Shown: positions 33,963-41,980 of the stretch, piece by piece
How the letters are laid out: every line of letters begins with the position of its first letter
Numbering within the stretch: the first letter of the stretch is position 1
Assembly: GCA_030533415.1 (NCBI GenBank)
Contig: JAUNJE010000006.1
Span: 1-64,000 of the forward strand
DNA from: Eubacteriales bacterium
GTDB lineage: Bacteria > Bacillota > Clostridia > Oscillospirales > Oscillospiraceae
Reading direction: 5' to 3'
DNA length: 64,000 nucleotides
Made by a program: the position numbers and the translations under genes
The notes under the pieces: generated by a model
Told to the model about the DNA's origin: nothing
The model's database searches: none
Seen by the model: the letters and a program-made list of their open reading frames with translations, nothing else

Positions 33963-34640
33963 TTATTTCTTCTGCCTGTCGATCATTTTGTGCAGTGTGG
34001 AAAGGGCGTCATTCAGGCCGCCCAGTTTATCAATAAGGCCGGAGGAAACCGCTTCCTTGCCGTAGAGAATGGTGCCCACATCTGTGGCCATTTCCCCGGT
34101 GGCCATCATATAGTGCTCAAAGTCCTCCCGGCTGATCCGGGAATTGGCCGTGACGAAGTCCGCGATCTGCTCCTGAATGCGCTGAAAATAGCGGAAGGTC
34201 TGGGGCGCGCCCACCACGATCCCCGTCATGCGCACGGGATGCACCGTCATGCTGGCCGTTGGGGTGATGAAGGATTTTTTCGTGCACACCGCCAACGGGA
34301 TGCCGATGGAATGTCCCCCGCCCAAAACCAGGGAAACCGTGGGCTTTTTCATGCCCGCGATCATTTCGGCAATGGCCAGGCCCGCTTCTATGTCGCCGCC
34401 AACGGTGTTCAGCAGCAGAAGCAGGCCGTCAACATCGTCGCTTTCCTCGATCCCCGCCAGAAGGGGCAGGACATGCTCGTATTTTGTGGTTTTCACGGTT
34501 TCCGGAGCGACCTGGTGGCCCTCCACCTGGCCGATGATGGTCAGGGTGTAGATGTTTCCCTTGCTGGATTTGGTAATGTCGGAGCCAAGCTCAATGATCT
34601 GCTCCCGCTCCTGCTTTTTCATGTCCGCGTTTTCGTTCAT
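33963..34640 (-). CDS. tepA: ClpP-like serine protease TepA
   Basis: A 225-residue ClpP-fold protease matching B. subtilis TepA (YmfB), the translocation-enhancing protein. The nucleophile Ser is in GGHSIGIP and the His in ASMTVHP, with an oxyanion glycine in NTVGGDIEAG. In B. subtilis tepA lies next to spoIIIE; here ftsK is 3 kb away with an accessory block between. GGGAGG lies upstream of ATG 34640. Confidence 0.88.
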   Translation of the reverse strand: MNENADMKKQEREQIIELGSDITKSSKGNIYTLTIIGQVEGHQVAPETVKTTKYEHVLPLLAGIEESDDVDGLLLLLNTVGGDIEAGLAIAEMIAGMKKPTVSLVLGGGHSIGIPLAVCTKKSFITPTASMTVHPVRMTGIVVGAPQTFRYFQRIQEQIADFVTANSRISREDFEHYMMATGEMATDVGTILYGKEAVSSGLIDKLGGLNDALSTLHKMIDRQKK

Positions 34641-34699
34641 GGTTTCTGCCTCCCGTTGGTTTTTCTTAGGATAACCAATTTGTTTATACTAATTCATAC

Positions 34700-34728
34700 T
34701 TGAAAGCGGAGCCAAATTGTCGTATAAT
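34700..34728 (+). promoter_or_regulatory. Promoter of the ybaK-TSCPD pair
   Basis: TTGAAA (34700-34705) and a perfect TATAAT (34723-34728) are 17 bases apart. The leader is only about 10 bases long. Confidence 0.8.
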
Positions 34729-34744
34729 AAGCACCGGTGATGCT

Positions 34745-35218
34745 ATGGCAACGAAAACCAATGCGGTCCGGCTGGTACAGCAGGCCAAAATTCCCGTGCA
34801 GGAACGTTTTTATGAATTTGATGAAACGGACTTAAGCGGCACCCACGCCGCCTCCGCCATCGGGATGAACCCGGAACAGGTGTTCAAAACCCTGGTGGCC
34901 CGGGGCGAAAAGACAGGGATCAATGTATTCTGCATTCCCGTGTGCTGCGATCTGGATCTGAAAAAGGCCGCCAAGGCCGCCGGAGACAAGAACATGGAGC
35001 TTGTGGCCGTGAAAGAGCTGCTGGGGCTGACCGGCTATATCCGGGGCGGATGCAGCCCGGTGGGAATGAAGAAAAAATATCCCACGTTCTTTGACGAAAC
35101 GGCTTCCCTGTGGGAGGAAATCGCCGTTTCCGCAGGAGCCAGAGGGCATCAAATGCTCCTCCCGCCGGAGGCGCTGGCCGCGCTGGTGGGCGCAAAATTT
35201 GTGGATATTATCATATAG
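34745..35218 (+). CDS. ybaK: Cys-tRNA(Pro) deacylase, YbaK/EbsC family
   Basis: A 157-residue YbaK-type editing enzyme that hydrolyses Cys-tRNA(Pro) formed by prolyl-tRNA synthetase. Family motifs are EFDETDLSGTHAASAIG, the catalytic-loop lysine in QVFKTLV and GGCSPVGMKK. ATG 34745 fits the promoter; the Shine-Dalgarno sequence is weak (GGTGA). The small TSCPD gene follows after 14 bases. Confidence 0.92.
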   Translation: MATKTNAVRLVQQAKIPVQERFYEFDETDLSGTHAASAIGMNPEQVFKTLVARGEKTGINVFCIPVCCDLDLKKAAKAAGDKNMELVAVKELLGLTGYIRGGCSPVGMKKKYPTFFDETASLWEEIAVSAGARGHQMLLPPEALAALVGAKFVDIII

Positions 35219-35232
35219 AAAGGACAAAAGCT

Positions 35233-35481
35233 ATGTACGAGTACAAAACCAAGGGCACCTGCTCTCAGATGATCTATTTCGACATCGAGGACAACAAGGT
35301 AAAGAACGTCCAGTTCCTGGGAGGCTGCAACGGCAACCTGAAGGGCATCGGCAAGCTTGTGGAGGGCATGGATGTCGATGAAGTGATCGCCCGCACCGAA
35401 GGCATCCGGTGCGGTATGAAAGCCACCTCCTGCCCCGACCAGCTGGCCCAGGCTCTGAAGGCGGCAAAGGCAAAAGGGTAA
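35233..35481 (+). CDS. TSCPD-domain protein (TIGR03905-type)
   Basis: An 82-residue protein of the small TSCPD family, found alone in Clostridia and as the C-terminal domain of some ribonucleotide reductases. It ends with the TSCPDQL signature and has cysteines in GTCSQM, GGCNGN and IRCGM that could bind metal or act in redox chemistry. AAAGGA precedes ATG 35233. Function unknown. Confidence 0.88.
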   Translation: MYEYKTKGTCSQMIYFDIEDNKVKNVQFLGGCNGNLKGIGKLVEGMDVDEVIARTEGIRCGMKATSCPDQLAQALKAAKAKG

Positions 35482-35493
35482 ATTTCAAAAATA

Positions 35494-35521
35494 GTAGGGC
35501 GGAGACATGTCTCCGCCCTAC
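35494..35521. terminator. Palindromic terminator, TSCPD gene / TraX 3
   Basis: A 13-bp perfect stem (35494-35506 with 35509-35521) lies between convergent genes. It has no long T-run, so termination strength is uncertain. Confidence 0.65.
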
Positions 35522-35530
35522 GGTTATGTA

Positions 35531-36232
35531 TTACGCAAGAATGATTTTGACAATATAGATCGCCAGCAGGTGCAGCGGATAAAAGGCGTAGAAAAACCAC
35601 TTGGAGATTTTGATCTTCGTATTGGTATTGAGGAAAATCAGCGGCGCCGCCAGAATGCAGAATATTTCAAAGCCAATGGCGTGCCCGGCGACCGTAAGCG
35701 CCAGCGGGTCATCCGGATAGCAGTTCAGGGCCGGCAGGTAGGACAGCACATACAGAGCCGCACCCAGCCAGGGCTTGTTCCTGCAAAGATAGAAGATCAG
35801 CATCAAAATGAGGCCCGTGGCGGCATAGTCAAAATTGATGCACATCAGCGCCAGCACGGCGGCGGCAAACAGCCACCATTTTTTCTCCCGGAAACTCCAC
35901 AGCCCCAGAAGGCTGACAAAAAGCGTGAAGAAAATATTCAGGCTCGTAAATTCCTCCCAGAAACGGTCGGCATTGAAGGCCAGCACATAAACCGGCTGGG
36001 ACAGAAAGGCAAAAACCGCCAGACGGATCAAATATTTCTTAATGTCCCGGGTGTAGAGCATGCCCACGGTCATGCAATAGCAGAAAATGGGAAATGCCAG
36101 ACGTCCAATCCAGCGGAAAACCGGGTACTGCGGGAAAAAGGCGCTGCCAACATGGTCAACGGTCATGGAAATTATGGCGATGATTTTTAGAAAATCGGTG
36201 TCTAGGTTTGTTTGCAGCCTGCGCTCGTTCAT
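35531..36232 (-). CDS. TraX-family membrane protein, copy 3
   Basis: A 233-residue membrane protein with about seven helices and the TraX signature KIIAIISMTVDH near the N terminus. It ends in SKWFFYAFYPLH, close to the ends of copies 1 and 2. It is the shortest of the three. GAGGAG lies 8 bases before ATG 36232. It is monocistronic, and its promoter shares 16 bases with that of copy 2. Substrate unknown. Confidence 0.82.
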   Translation of the reverse strand: MNERRLQTNLDTDFLKIIAIISMTVDHVGSAFFPQYPVFRWIGRLAFPIFCYCMTVGMLYTRDIKKYLIRLAVFAFLSQPVYVLAFNADRFWEEFTSLNIFFTLFVSLLGLWSFREKKWWLFAAAVLALMCINFDYAATGLILMLIFYLCRNKPWLGAALYVLSYLPALNCYPDDPLALTVAGHAIGFEIFCILAAPLIFLNTNTKIKISKWFFYAFYPLHLLAIYIVKIILA

Positions 36233-36283
36233 ATTTGTTTCTCCTCGTGGTTTGATATGGCGGCTTTTCTTTCGCCTGCTGCC

Positions 36284-36292
36284 AGTATAGCA
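36284..36292 (-). promoter_or_regulatory. Extended -10 promoter of TraX copy 3
   Basis: Minus-strand TG-c-TATACT about 52 bases before the ATG. No good -35 is seen at 17 bases. The 16 bases at 36277-36292 are identical to those around the TraX copy 2 -10. Confidence 0.55.
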
Positions 36293-36362
36293 GGTTTGGA
36301 AGATACCGCCATAGAAAACGCGTAAACTAATACGCAAAAGGAAAAATCTAATACTGTCTCTT

Positions 36363-37655
36363 CTAGCCAGGAATGGGAATCACGATCTTGAGAACAAAGC
36401 GCCCATCCGGGGTTTCTGCCTTACACTGGCCGTCGTATTTTTCAACCGCTTTTCGGATATTGGGAAGCCCGAAACCGTGGACGAAGGCGTCCTGCTTGGT
36501 GGTTCGTCCCCCTGCGGCCGGGCCGGGAAGCATGTTGTTTTCCACGGTGATGACCAGCATGTCCCGGATGCGGGAGGCCTTTGCGGTAATGAGCCGAAGC
36601 TCCTGGGGGAGCTTTTCGCTGGCTTCGATGGCGTTGTCCAGGGCGTTTCCGAAGATGGTGCTGATATCCAGCGGCGTAAGAAAACCACCGTCCTCCAACT
36701 GGATCACCGCGCTGAAGTCAATCTGCTTCTGCCTGGCAATTTGGGCCTTGTCCCGGAGGAGAATATCCAGGAAATCATTTCCCGTGTGGATGTAGCTTTC
36801 AAAATCACTGATTTGCTCCTGCAGTGTTTGGATGGACTGCATGACCTCCTGGGGATGGTCCGTCCGGGTCTGCAGCACCAGAAGATGGTTCTTCATGTCA
36901 TGGTAAATGCTGCGGATCCGTTCCTCATCCCGGAGCCTGTCCTGCCAGTAGGCCTGCTTCTGCTCCAGCTCCTGGGCGCGGCAGGCCGTCTGAACGGTAC
37001 TGCAAAGATAGGATACAAAATAGATCCCCCCGAAGCTGGAAAAAACCGCCGCGCCGCAGATGGGATAGGCAATGACCGCCCTCTCCGGCAGAAAATAGAG
37101 GACGGTAAAGATCGCCACCACCGGCGCAAGCATCAGTGCGTCGATCATCAGCCAAAGCTTTCGCGTCAGAACGGCGGAAATCTGCTTCAGATACTTGCCC
37201 AAAAGCGCCCAGGTTCCCAGCCAGAACAGCAGCCGCAATGCCAGGAATGCCGTGTAAATGACCGCGCTCATCAGGTACATCCCGCTGGTCCAGCCCATGT
37301 CTATGCCGGATGGCGCCCCGGTGAGACGGAAAAACAGCCCGCTCCCCATATTCCGCATCAAATAGTTTATGGCGATCACCGCAGGATAAAAGACCAACAC
37401 GGCGGTGAGTTTCTCCAGACGGCTTCCCCGGTGGAACACCGCCACATAGGCGACAAAACCCAGCATGGCCCCCAAAAGCGCGTCCAAATCATTGGCATAC
37501 ACGATCACACAGGCCATGCAGCCGCACAGAAGAAAGGCCAAAATCCGCACAAACCGGCCTTCCCGCAGCGGAAGAAAGGTTTGCAGTATCCAAAAGAAAA
37601 CAAAGCCGTAGCACCATTCCAGGAGAAAGCCGAGAGCATGCAAAACGGAAATCAC
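36363..37655 (-). CDS. AgrC/GHKL-type membrane histidine kinase
   Basis: A 430-residue sensor kinase. The N-terminal half has about six membrane helices (about 5-205). The cytoplasmic GHKL core has the phospho-accepting His in YHDMKNH, N-box FGNALDNAIEA and glycine box GFGLPNI. The start is GTG 37655 with GGGGGG 8 bases upstream; it overlaps the stop of the regulator gene. Unlike the kinase at 3900-4562 it keeps a full sensor domain, so it probably detects a peptide or small signal. Confidence 0.88.
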   Translation of the reverse strand: MISVLHALGFLLEWCYGFVFFWILQTFLPLREGRFVRILAFLLCGCMACVIVYANDLDALLGAMLGFVAYVAVFHRGSRLEKLTAVLVFYPAVIAINYLMRNMGSGLFFRLTGAPSGIDMGWTSGMYLMSAVIYTAFLALRLLFWLGTWALLGKYLKQISAVLTRKLWLMIDALMLAPVVAIFTVLYFLPERAVIAYPICGAAVFSSFGGIYFVSYLCSTVQTACRAQELEQKQAYWQDRLRDEERIRSIYHDMKNHLLVLQTRTDHPQEVMQSIQTLQEQISDFESYIHTGNDFLDILLRDKAQIARQKQIDFSAVIQLEDGGFLTPLDISTIFGNALDNAIEASEKLPQELRLITAKASRIRDMLVITVENNMLPGPAAGGRTTKQDAFVHGFGLPNIRKAVEKYDGQCKAETPDGRFVLKIVIPIPG

Positions 37656-38362
37656 AGCATATCCCCCCAATATTCTGCCAGCTTTTCCATAAACGCTTTT
37701 CGCCTTGGCTGGCTGATGGGCAGGACTTCTCCGGTGATCAGGGTGATTTCCAGCTTCCTGGCGCCCTTCACATAGGCTAGATTGACAAGGTAGCTGCTGT
37801 GACAGCGGGCAAATCCCTGCCCCGAAAGCTCCCGCTCCAACTCCTTCATACTTTTGTAGCAGACAATATCCTCCTGCTCCGTATGGCACAGCAGATTCCT
37901 GCGGTAGGTTTCCACATACCGCAGGCTGCTCAGCCGGATTTTGTATTTTCCCGTGTCATTGACAATCAAATACGCGGGGCTGTTTTCCCGGCGGTGCCTG
38001 CGGATAAACAGATCCAGCTCCGATTTCAGCCGCAGGTATTTCAGGGGCTTGAGGATGTAATTGGCCGCACGGTATTGATAGCCCTCCAGGGCATACTGGG
38101 CCATTGTGGTTAAAAAGATGATTTCCACCGTTTCATCCATCTGCCGGATGCGCCCGGCTGCATGCAGGCCGTCCACCAGCTTCATCTGGATATCCAGAAA
38201 AATCAGGTCGATGGAAGGATCGTATTTTTCCAACAGCTCCATACCGTCGTAATAGGCGCTTATTTTGATCTCCTGGCCGGTTTCGGCGGAATACTGTTCC
38301 AGCATCCGGGTCAAACCGCCGACAAAGGCTTTCTCGTCGTCACAAATGGCAATATGTATCAT
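37652..38362 (-). CDS. LytTR-family response regulator, second system
   Basis: A 236-residue regulator with receiver residues D8-D9, phosphoacceptor D57 in LIFLDIQM and K105 in LKPL, followed by a LytTR DNA-binding domain (about 135-234). It overlaps the kinase gene and forms an AgrA/AgrC-like pair. The direct target is not adjacent: downstream lies TraX copy 3 and upstream a phosphatase gene 12 bases away on the same strand. Confidence 0.9.
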   Translation of the reverse strand: MIHIAICDDEKAFVGGLTRMLEQYSAETGQEIKISAYYDGMELLEKYDPSIDLIFLDIQMKLVDGLHAAGRIRQMDETVEIIFLTTMAQYALEGYQYRAANYILKPLKYLRLKSELDLFIRRHRRENSPAYLIVNDTGKYKIRLSSLRYVETYRRNLLCHTEQEDIVCYKSMKELERELSGQGFARCHSSYLVNLAYVKGARKLEITLITGEVLPISQPRRKAFMEKLAEYWGDML

Positions 38363-38374
38363 GGCCCCATTCCC

Positions 38375-38962
38375 TTATTCATCGCGGAAAAGATTCAGCG
38401 CAAACAAATCAAACGGCTGAATCTGCGTGCAGACATGGTCATCAAAGGTAAATTTCACGACCCAGGGCATCAGGCCCCGAATCCGTTCAAAATCTGCGTA
38501 GCCGAAGGTTGGATCGTAGTGGTTCAGGACCGTGCTCAAGGCCGTCCCGTGGCTGCCTATGACAATGGTTTTCTCTTTGCAGGCATCCAAAACGGCATTC
38601 AGGGCACGGATATTGCGCTTCTGAACCTCCCGCAGACTTTCGCCGCCGAAGCGTTTGTAGTCAAAATCTGCCCATTGCCGGCGACAAAAGCCGTTGAAAT
38701 CCCCAATCCAGGCGCTTTCCACTTTTCGTTCCCGGAAATCCCAGACTGTGGTAATGTCCAGATTCCGGGCTTCGGCAAAATCCGCCACCGTATCCACCGC
38801 CCGTTTATAGGGACTGGACAGAACCATATCCACAGCCTTATCCGACAGGAACGCCGTGACCAGCCGCCTGTCCCGGAGTCCCTTGGGGCTTAGCTCCCTG
38901 GTTTGGTCGTCGTGATTCTGGAAATTCGGCTCCGCATGGCGGACAAAATAGACAGTTGTCAT
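38375..38962 (-). CDS. Histidine phosphatase family protein
   Basis: A 195-residue phosphatase of the phosphoglycerate-mutase-like branch. The phospho-histidine motif VYFVRHAEP (about 4-12) and the second catalytic His in IGSHGTAL are both present. The substrate is unknown. It overlaps the epimerase gene by 4 bases and precedes the LytTR regulator, so these genes form one transcript. Confidence 0.85.
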   Translation of the reverse strand: MTTVYFVRHAEPNFQNHDDQTRELSPKGLRDRRLVTAFLSDKAVDMVLSSPYKRAVDTVADFAEARNLDITTVWDFRERKVESAWIGDFNGFCRRQWADFDYKRFGGESLREVQKRNIRALNAVLDACKEKTIVIGSHGTALSTVLNHYDPTFGYADFERIRGLMPWVVKFTFDDHVCTQIQPFDLFALNLFRDE

Positions 38963-39867
38963 GGCCCCTCCTGAAAATTCTGTTCAATATAGGCAAAAAA
39001 AGGCTTTTTTCTGACCGCTTCCCCATTTTCCGCATACCAGGCAAAGGCTTCCCGCAGTCCCTCCGCCAAGGGTTTGGTATCGGGCATCAGAGATAGCTGC
39101 CTTTTCACGTCCAAAAAATACGCATAATTGTAAAACGGGAAGTAATTCCGCTGCTCCGTATCCGCTTCAACGGTAATAAATTCCGGCGACTTCCCGGCGG
39201 CTTCGTAGCACGCCCGAACCCATTCCCTGACCGTAACGGCATCCCGGCTGCCGACATTGAAGATGTGCTGCTTGGGGTGTGTTTTCAAAATGATATGAAT
39301 GAAGCGGCACAGGTCGTCCACATGCAGGAACTGGAGCTTCATGCTGCCGTCTCCAGGCAGATAAAAAGGACGATTCCCCATGGCGCAATCGAAAACAAAT
39401 GCCTCCCGGTATATATTATTGCCGGGGCCGTAGAGATAGGGCGGGCGCAGAAGGTAGGCACTGGGAATTCTGGCCTGTGCGGCTTTTTCAGCGGCAATTT
39501 TGCCTGTGCCGTATTTTCCCCAGAACCGGTTGACCCCTGTGGGCGTTTCCTCGGTAAAGGGCTGGAGCGCGGTTTCCGGATATACGGCGCTGGAACTGAT
39601 CAGGATATAGTCGCCAAAGCTTTCCAGCGCGTTCAAAAGGCAGTCGACATCCGTCTCATCATAGGCGGTAACATCCACAACGGCATCAAAATGATACCCG
39701 TGAAGCCTGTTTCCCAAATCATGCCTGTCCCCCTGAATCAGGTGCACGCCGGGACACTGCGGATGGGTATTGCGGTTGAGGACGTAGACATCGAATTTGT
39801 CCGCAAAATACCGGGCCACCCGCTGGCTGACTAAGACGGTCCCCCCTGTTACGAGCATTTTCTTCAT
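38959..39867 (-). CDS. NAD-dependent epimerase/dehydratase
   Basis: A 302-residue short-chain dehydrogenase-like protein of the extended SDR family. The N-terminal nucleotide loop TGGTVLVS, a DVTAYDETD stretch, the SSSAVYPE segment with its catalytic Ser, and a YGTGKIAAE motif giving Tyr and Lys are present. ATG 39867 has GGGGGA upstream. Members act on nucleotide sugars; the substrate here is not known. Confidence 0.85.
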   Translation of the reverse strand: MKKMLVTGGTVLVSQRVARYFADKFDVYVLNRNTHPQCPGVHLIQGDRHDLGNRLHGYHFDAVVDVTAYDETDVDCLLNALESFGDYILISSSAVYPETALQPFTEETPTGVNRFWGKYGTGKIAAEKAAQARIPSAYLLRPPYLYGPGNNIYREAFVFDCAMGNRPFYLPGDGSMKLQFLHVDDLCRFIHIILKTHPKQHIFNVGSRDAVTVREWVRACYEAAGKSPEFITVEADTEQRNYFPFYNYAYFLDVKRQLSLMPDTKPLAEGLREAFAWYAENGEAVRKKPFFAYIEQNFQEGP

Positions 39868-39941
39868 ATTGCAAATCCCCCAATTCATGGGGCCATTATA
39901 GCATTGGTGTCAAAACAAGTCAATATTTCGGGAATCCGGCC

Positions 39942-39970
39942 TTGCACAGGCATTTTTACCGTGCTATAAT
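39942..39970 (+). promoter_or_regulatory. Promoter of the first MATE pump
   Basis: TTGCAC (39942-39947) and TATAAT (39965-39970) are 17 bases apart, with TG before the -10. Confidence 0.75.
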
Positions 39971-40004
39971 AAAAAAACTGAAAAAAAGAAAGAAGGTCGC
40001 AGCT

Positions 40005-41339
40005 GTGACAAATGCGGAGCAGCACTACAAAAAAATGACGGAAACTCCGGTATCCAGGCTCATTTTAAATCTTGGCATCCCCACCACCATTTCCATGCTG
40101 ATCACAAACATCTACAACATGGCGGATACCTATTTCGTAGGGACCCTGGGAGAGAGCGCCCAGGCCGCCACCGGTGTCCTGTTTACCGTTCAGGCCATCA
40201 TGCAGGGCATCGCCTTTATGTTTGGACATGGAGGCGGTACTTTTATCGCCCGGGAGTTGGCGGACAAGGATACGGATAAGGCCACCATGTACATATCCAG
40301 CTGCTTCTTTGCGGGAGGGATTATTGGGCTTCTGATCTGTGTGCTGGGCCTTTCCTTTCTGGAGCCGCTGGTGCGGTTCCTGGGAAGTACGGAAACCATT
40401 GTTCCCCATGCCAAGGACTATGGATTCTGGATTCTGCTGGCGGCTCCCTTCATTATCTGTTCCCTGATTCTGAACAACGGCCTGCGGTATGAGGGCAAGG
40501 CATTTTATGCCATGTTCGGCCTGACAGCCGGCGGCATTCTGAATATTTTGGGCGATTACGTTCTGGTCATGCGGCTGGGAATGGGCGTATACGGCGCCGG
40601 TCTTGCCACAGCGGCTTCCCAGGTGGTGAGCTTCTCCATCCTGCTGGTGATGTATCTGAAAATGGCCCAAAGCACCATCCGGCTCAAGGCCATGAGCAGG
40701 AAACCGGGGCTGTACCTGACGGTTGCCCGGGTGGGACTCCCCTCTTTGATCCGCCAGGGCCTGACCTCCGTGACCATCGGCCTGCAGAACAATGTGACCA
40801 AGCCCTTCGGCGACGCGGCCATGGCGGCAATGAGCGTGGTAAACCGTTATTCCAACTTCCTGATGTGCGTGGGACTTGGCATGGGACAGGGCTTCCAGCC
40901 TGTGGCCTCCTTTAACTATCAGGCGAAAAAGGTGGACCGGGTCAAGAAGGGACTGCTGTTTACCACGGCATTCGGCCTGGTGTTCATCGGCGGCATGTCC
41001 ATTCTGAGCATGATTTTCGCGGAACCCATCATCTCGATCTTCCAGAAGCATGAGGAGGTCATCCGCATCGGTGCCACAGCCCTGCGGTATACGGCCTTCG
41101 GCATGATCTTCATGTCCTTCTCCACCCCGGTGAATATGCTGTATCAGAGCATCCAGCAGCCGACGATTTCCTCCGTGCTGTCGCTGATCCGCTCCGGCGG
41201 CGTGACCATCCCCATGCTGCTGATCGCCGTGCCGCTGCTGGGGCTGACGGGCATCCAGACCGCACAGCCCACGGCGGATGTGGTGGCCGGATTGCTCAGC
41301 ATTCCCTTTATCATCCGTTTCCTGCGATCAAAAGAATAA
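40005..41339 (+). CDS. MATE-family efflux transporter
   Basis: A 444-residue MATE transporter with about twelve membrane helices. Family signs are ILNLGIPTTISMLITNIYNMADTYFVG near residue 20 (described by its NMADTYF core) and LRYEGKAFYAM in the middle. These pumps exchange cations for drugs or metabolites. The start is GTG 40005 with AGAAGG 8 bases upstream; the ATG at 39942 lies inside the promoter. It is monocistronic. Confidence 0.92.
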   Translation: MTNAEQHYKKMTETPVSRLILNLGIPTTISMLITNIYNMADTYFVGTLGESAQAATGVLFTVQAIMQGIAFMFGHGGGTFIARELADKDTDKATMYISSCFFAGGIIGLLICVLGLSFLEPLVRFLGSTETIVPHAKDYGFWILLAAPFIICSLILNNGLRYEGKAFYAMFGLTAGGILNILGDYVLVMRLGMGVYGAGLATAASQVVSFSILLVMYLKMAQSTIRLKAMSRKPGLYLTVARVGLPSLIRQGLTSVTIGLQNNVTKPFGDAAMAAMSVVNRYSNFLMCVGLGMGQGFQPVASFNYQAKKVDRVKKGLLFTTAFGLVFIGGMSILSMIFAEPIISIFQKHEEVIRIGATALRYTAFGMIFMSFSTPVNMLYQSIQQPTISSVLSLIRSGGVTIPMLLIAVPLLGLTGIQTAQPTADVVAGLLSIPFIIRFLRSKE

Positions 41340-41344
41340 CAAAT

Positions 41345-41378
41345 GCAAACCGGACAGCCGTATGGCTGTCCGGTTTGC
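41345..41378. terminator. Bidirectional terminator, MATE / engB
   Basis: A perfect 15-bp stem (41345-41359 with 41364-41378) has a 4-nt loop, A-rich before and T-rich after. It lies between convergent genes. Confidence 0.85.
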
Positions 41379-41383
41379 GTTTG

Positions 41384-41968
41384 TTATTCCTTGACCGCCG
41401 CCAAAATGATCCGCACCAGTTCCTCCCGGCCGTTTCCTTTCTCTGCGGAAAAGGGGATGACGGGGCAATCCTCGGGAAGCGCCAGATCCTCCCGGATGGT
41501 TTTCAGATTCGGCTCCAGCTCGCTTTTTTTCAGCTTGTCCATCTTGTTGGCCACGACCACGAAGGGGCAGCCGCTTTCCAAAAACCAGTTCGCCATGGTG
41601 ATGTCGTTGTTCGTAGGCGGATGGCGGTAGTCCACGATGAGAACGCCCAAATTGATCCGTCCCGCCGCGAAATAATCCTCCATCAGTCTGCCCCAGCGCT
41701 CCTTTTCCTTCTGGGAAACCTGGGCAAAGCCGTAGCCGGGCAAATCCACCAGGTAACACTTGCGGTCGATGACAAAGTAGTTGACGTGCACGGTTTTTCC
41801 GGGCCTGTCCCCTACCCGGGCGAAGTTTTTCCGCTGCAGCAGCCGGTTGATAACGGAGGATTTTCCCACGTTGGACTTTCCGGCAAAGGCAATTTCCGGC
41901 AAGCGGTTCCTGGGAAAGTCCTTGGGGGACGCGGCGGAAATCAAAAATTCCACATTCTGAAAATTCAT
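41384..41968 (-). CDS. engB: Ribosome-biogenesis GTPase EngB/YsxC
   Basis: A 194-residue GTPase needed for 50S subunit assembly. G1 is GKSNVGKSS, G3 DLPGYGFA and G4 NKMD. Length and the N-terminal FLISAASPKDFP are typical. It follows lon after 12 bases, as ysxC follows lonA in B. subtilis. Confidence 0.96.
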   Translation of the reverse strand: MNFQNVEFLISAASPKDFPRNRLPEIAFAGKSNVGKSSVINRLLQRKNFARVGDRPGKTVHVNYFVIDRKCYLVDLPGYGFAQVSQKEKERWGRLMEDYFAAGRINLGVLIVDYRHPPTNNDITMANWFLESGCPFVVVANKMDKLKKSELEPNLKTIREDLALPEDCPVIPFSAEKGNGREELVRIILAAVKE

Positions 41969-41980
41969 GCCTTCCTCCCG

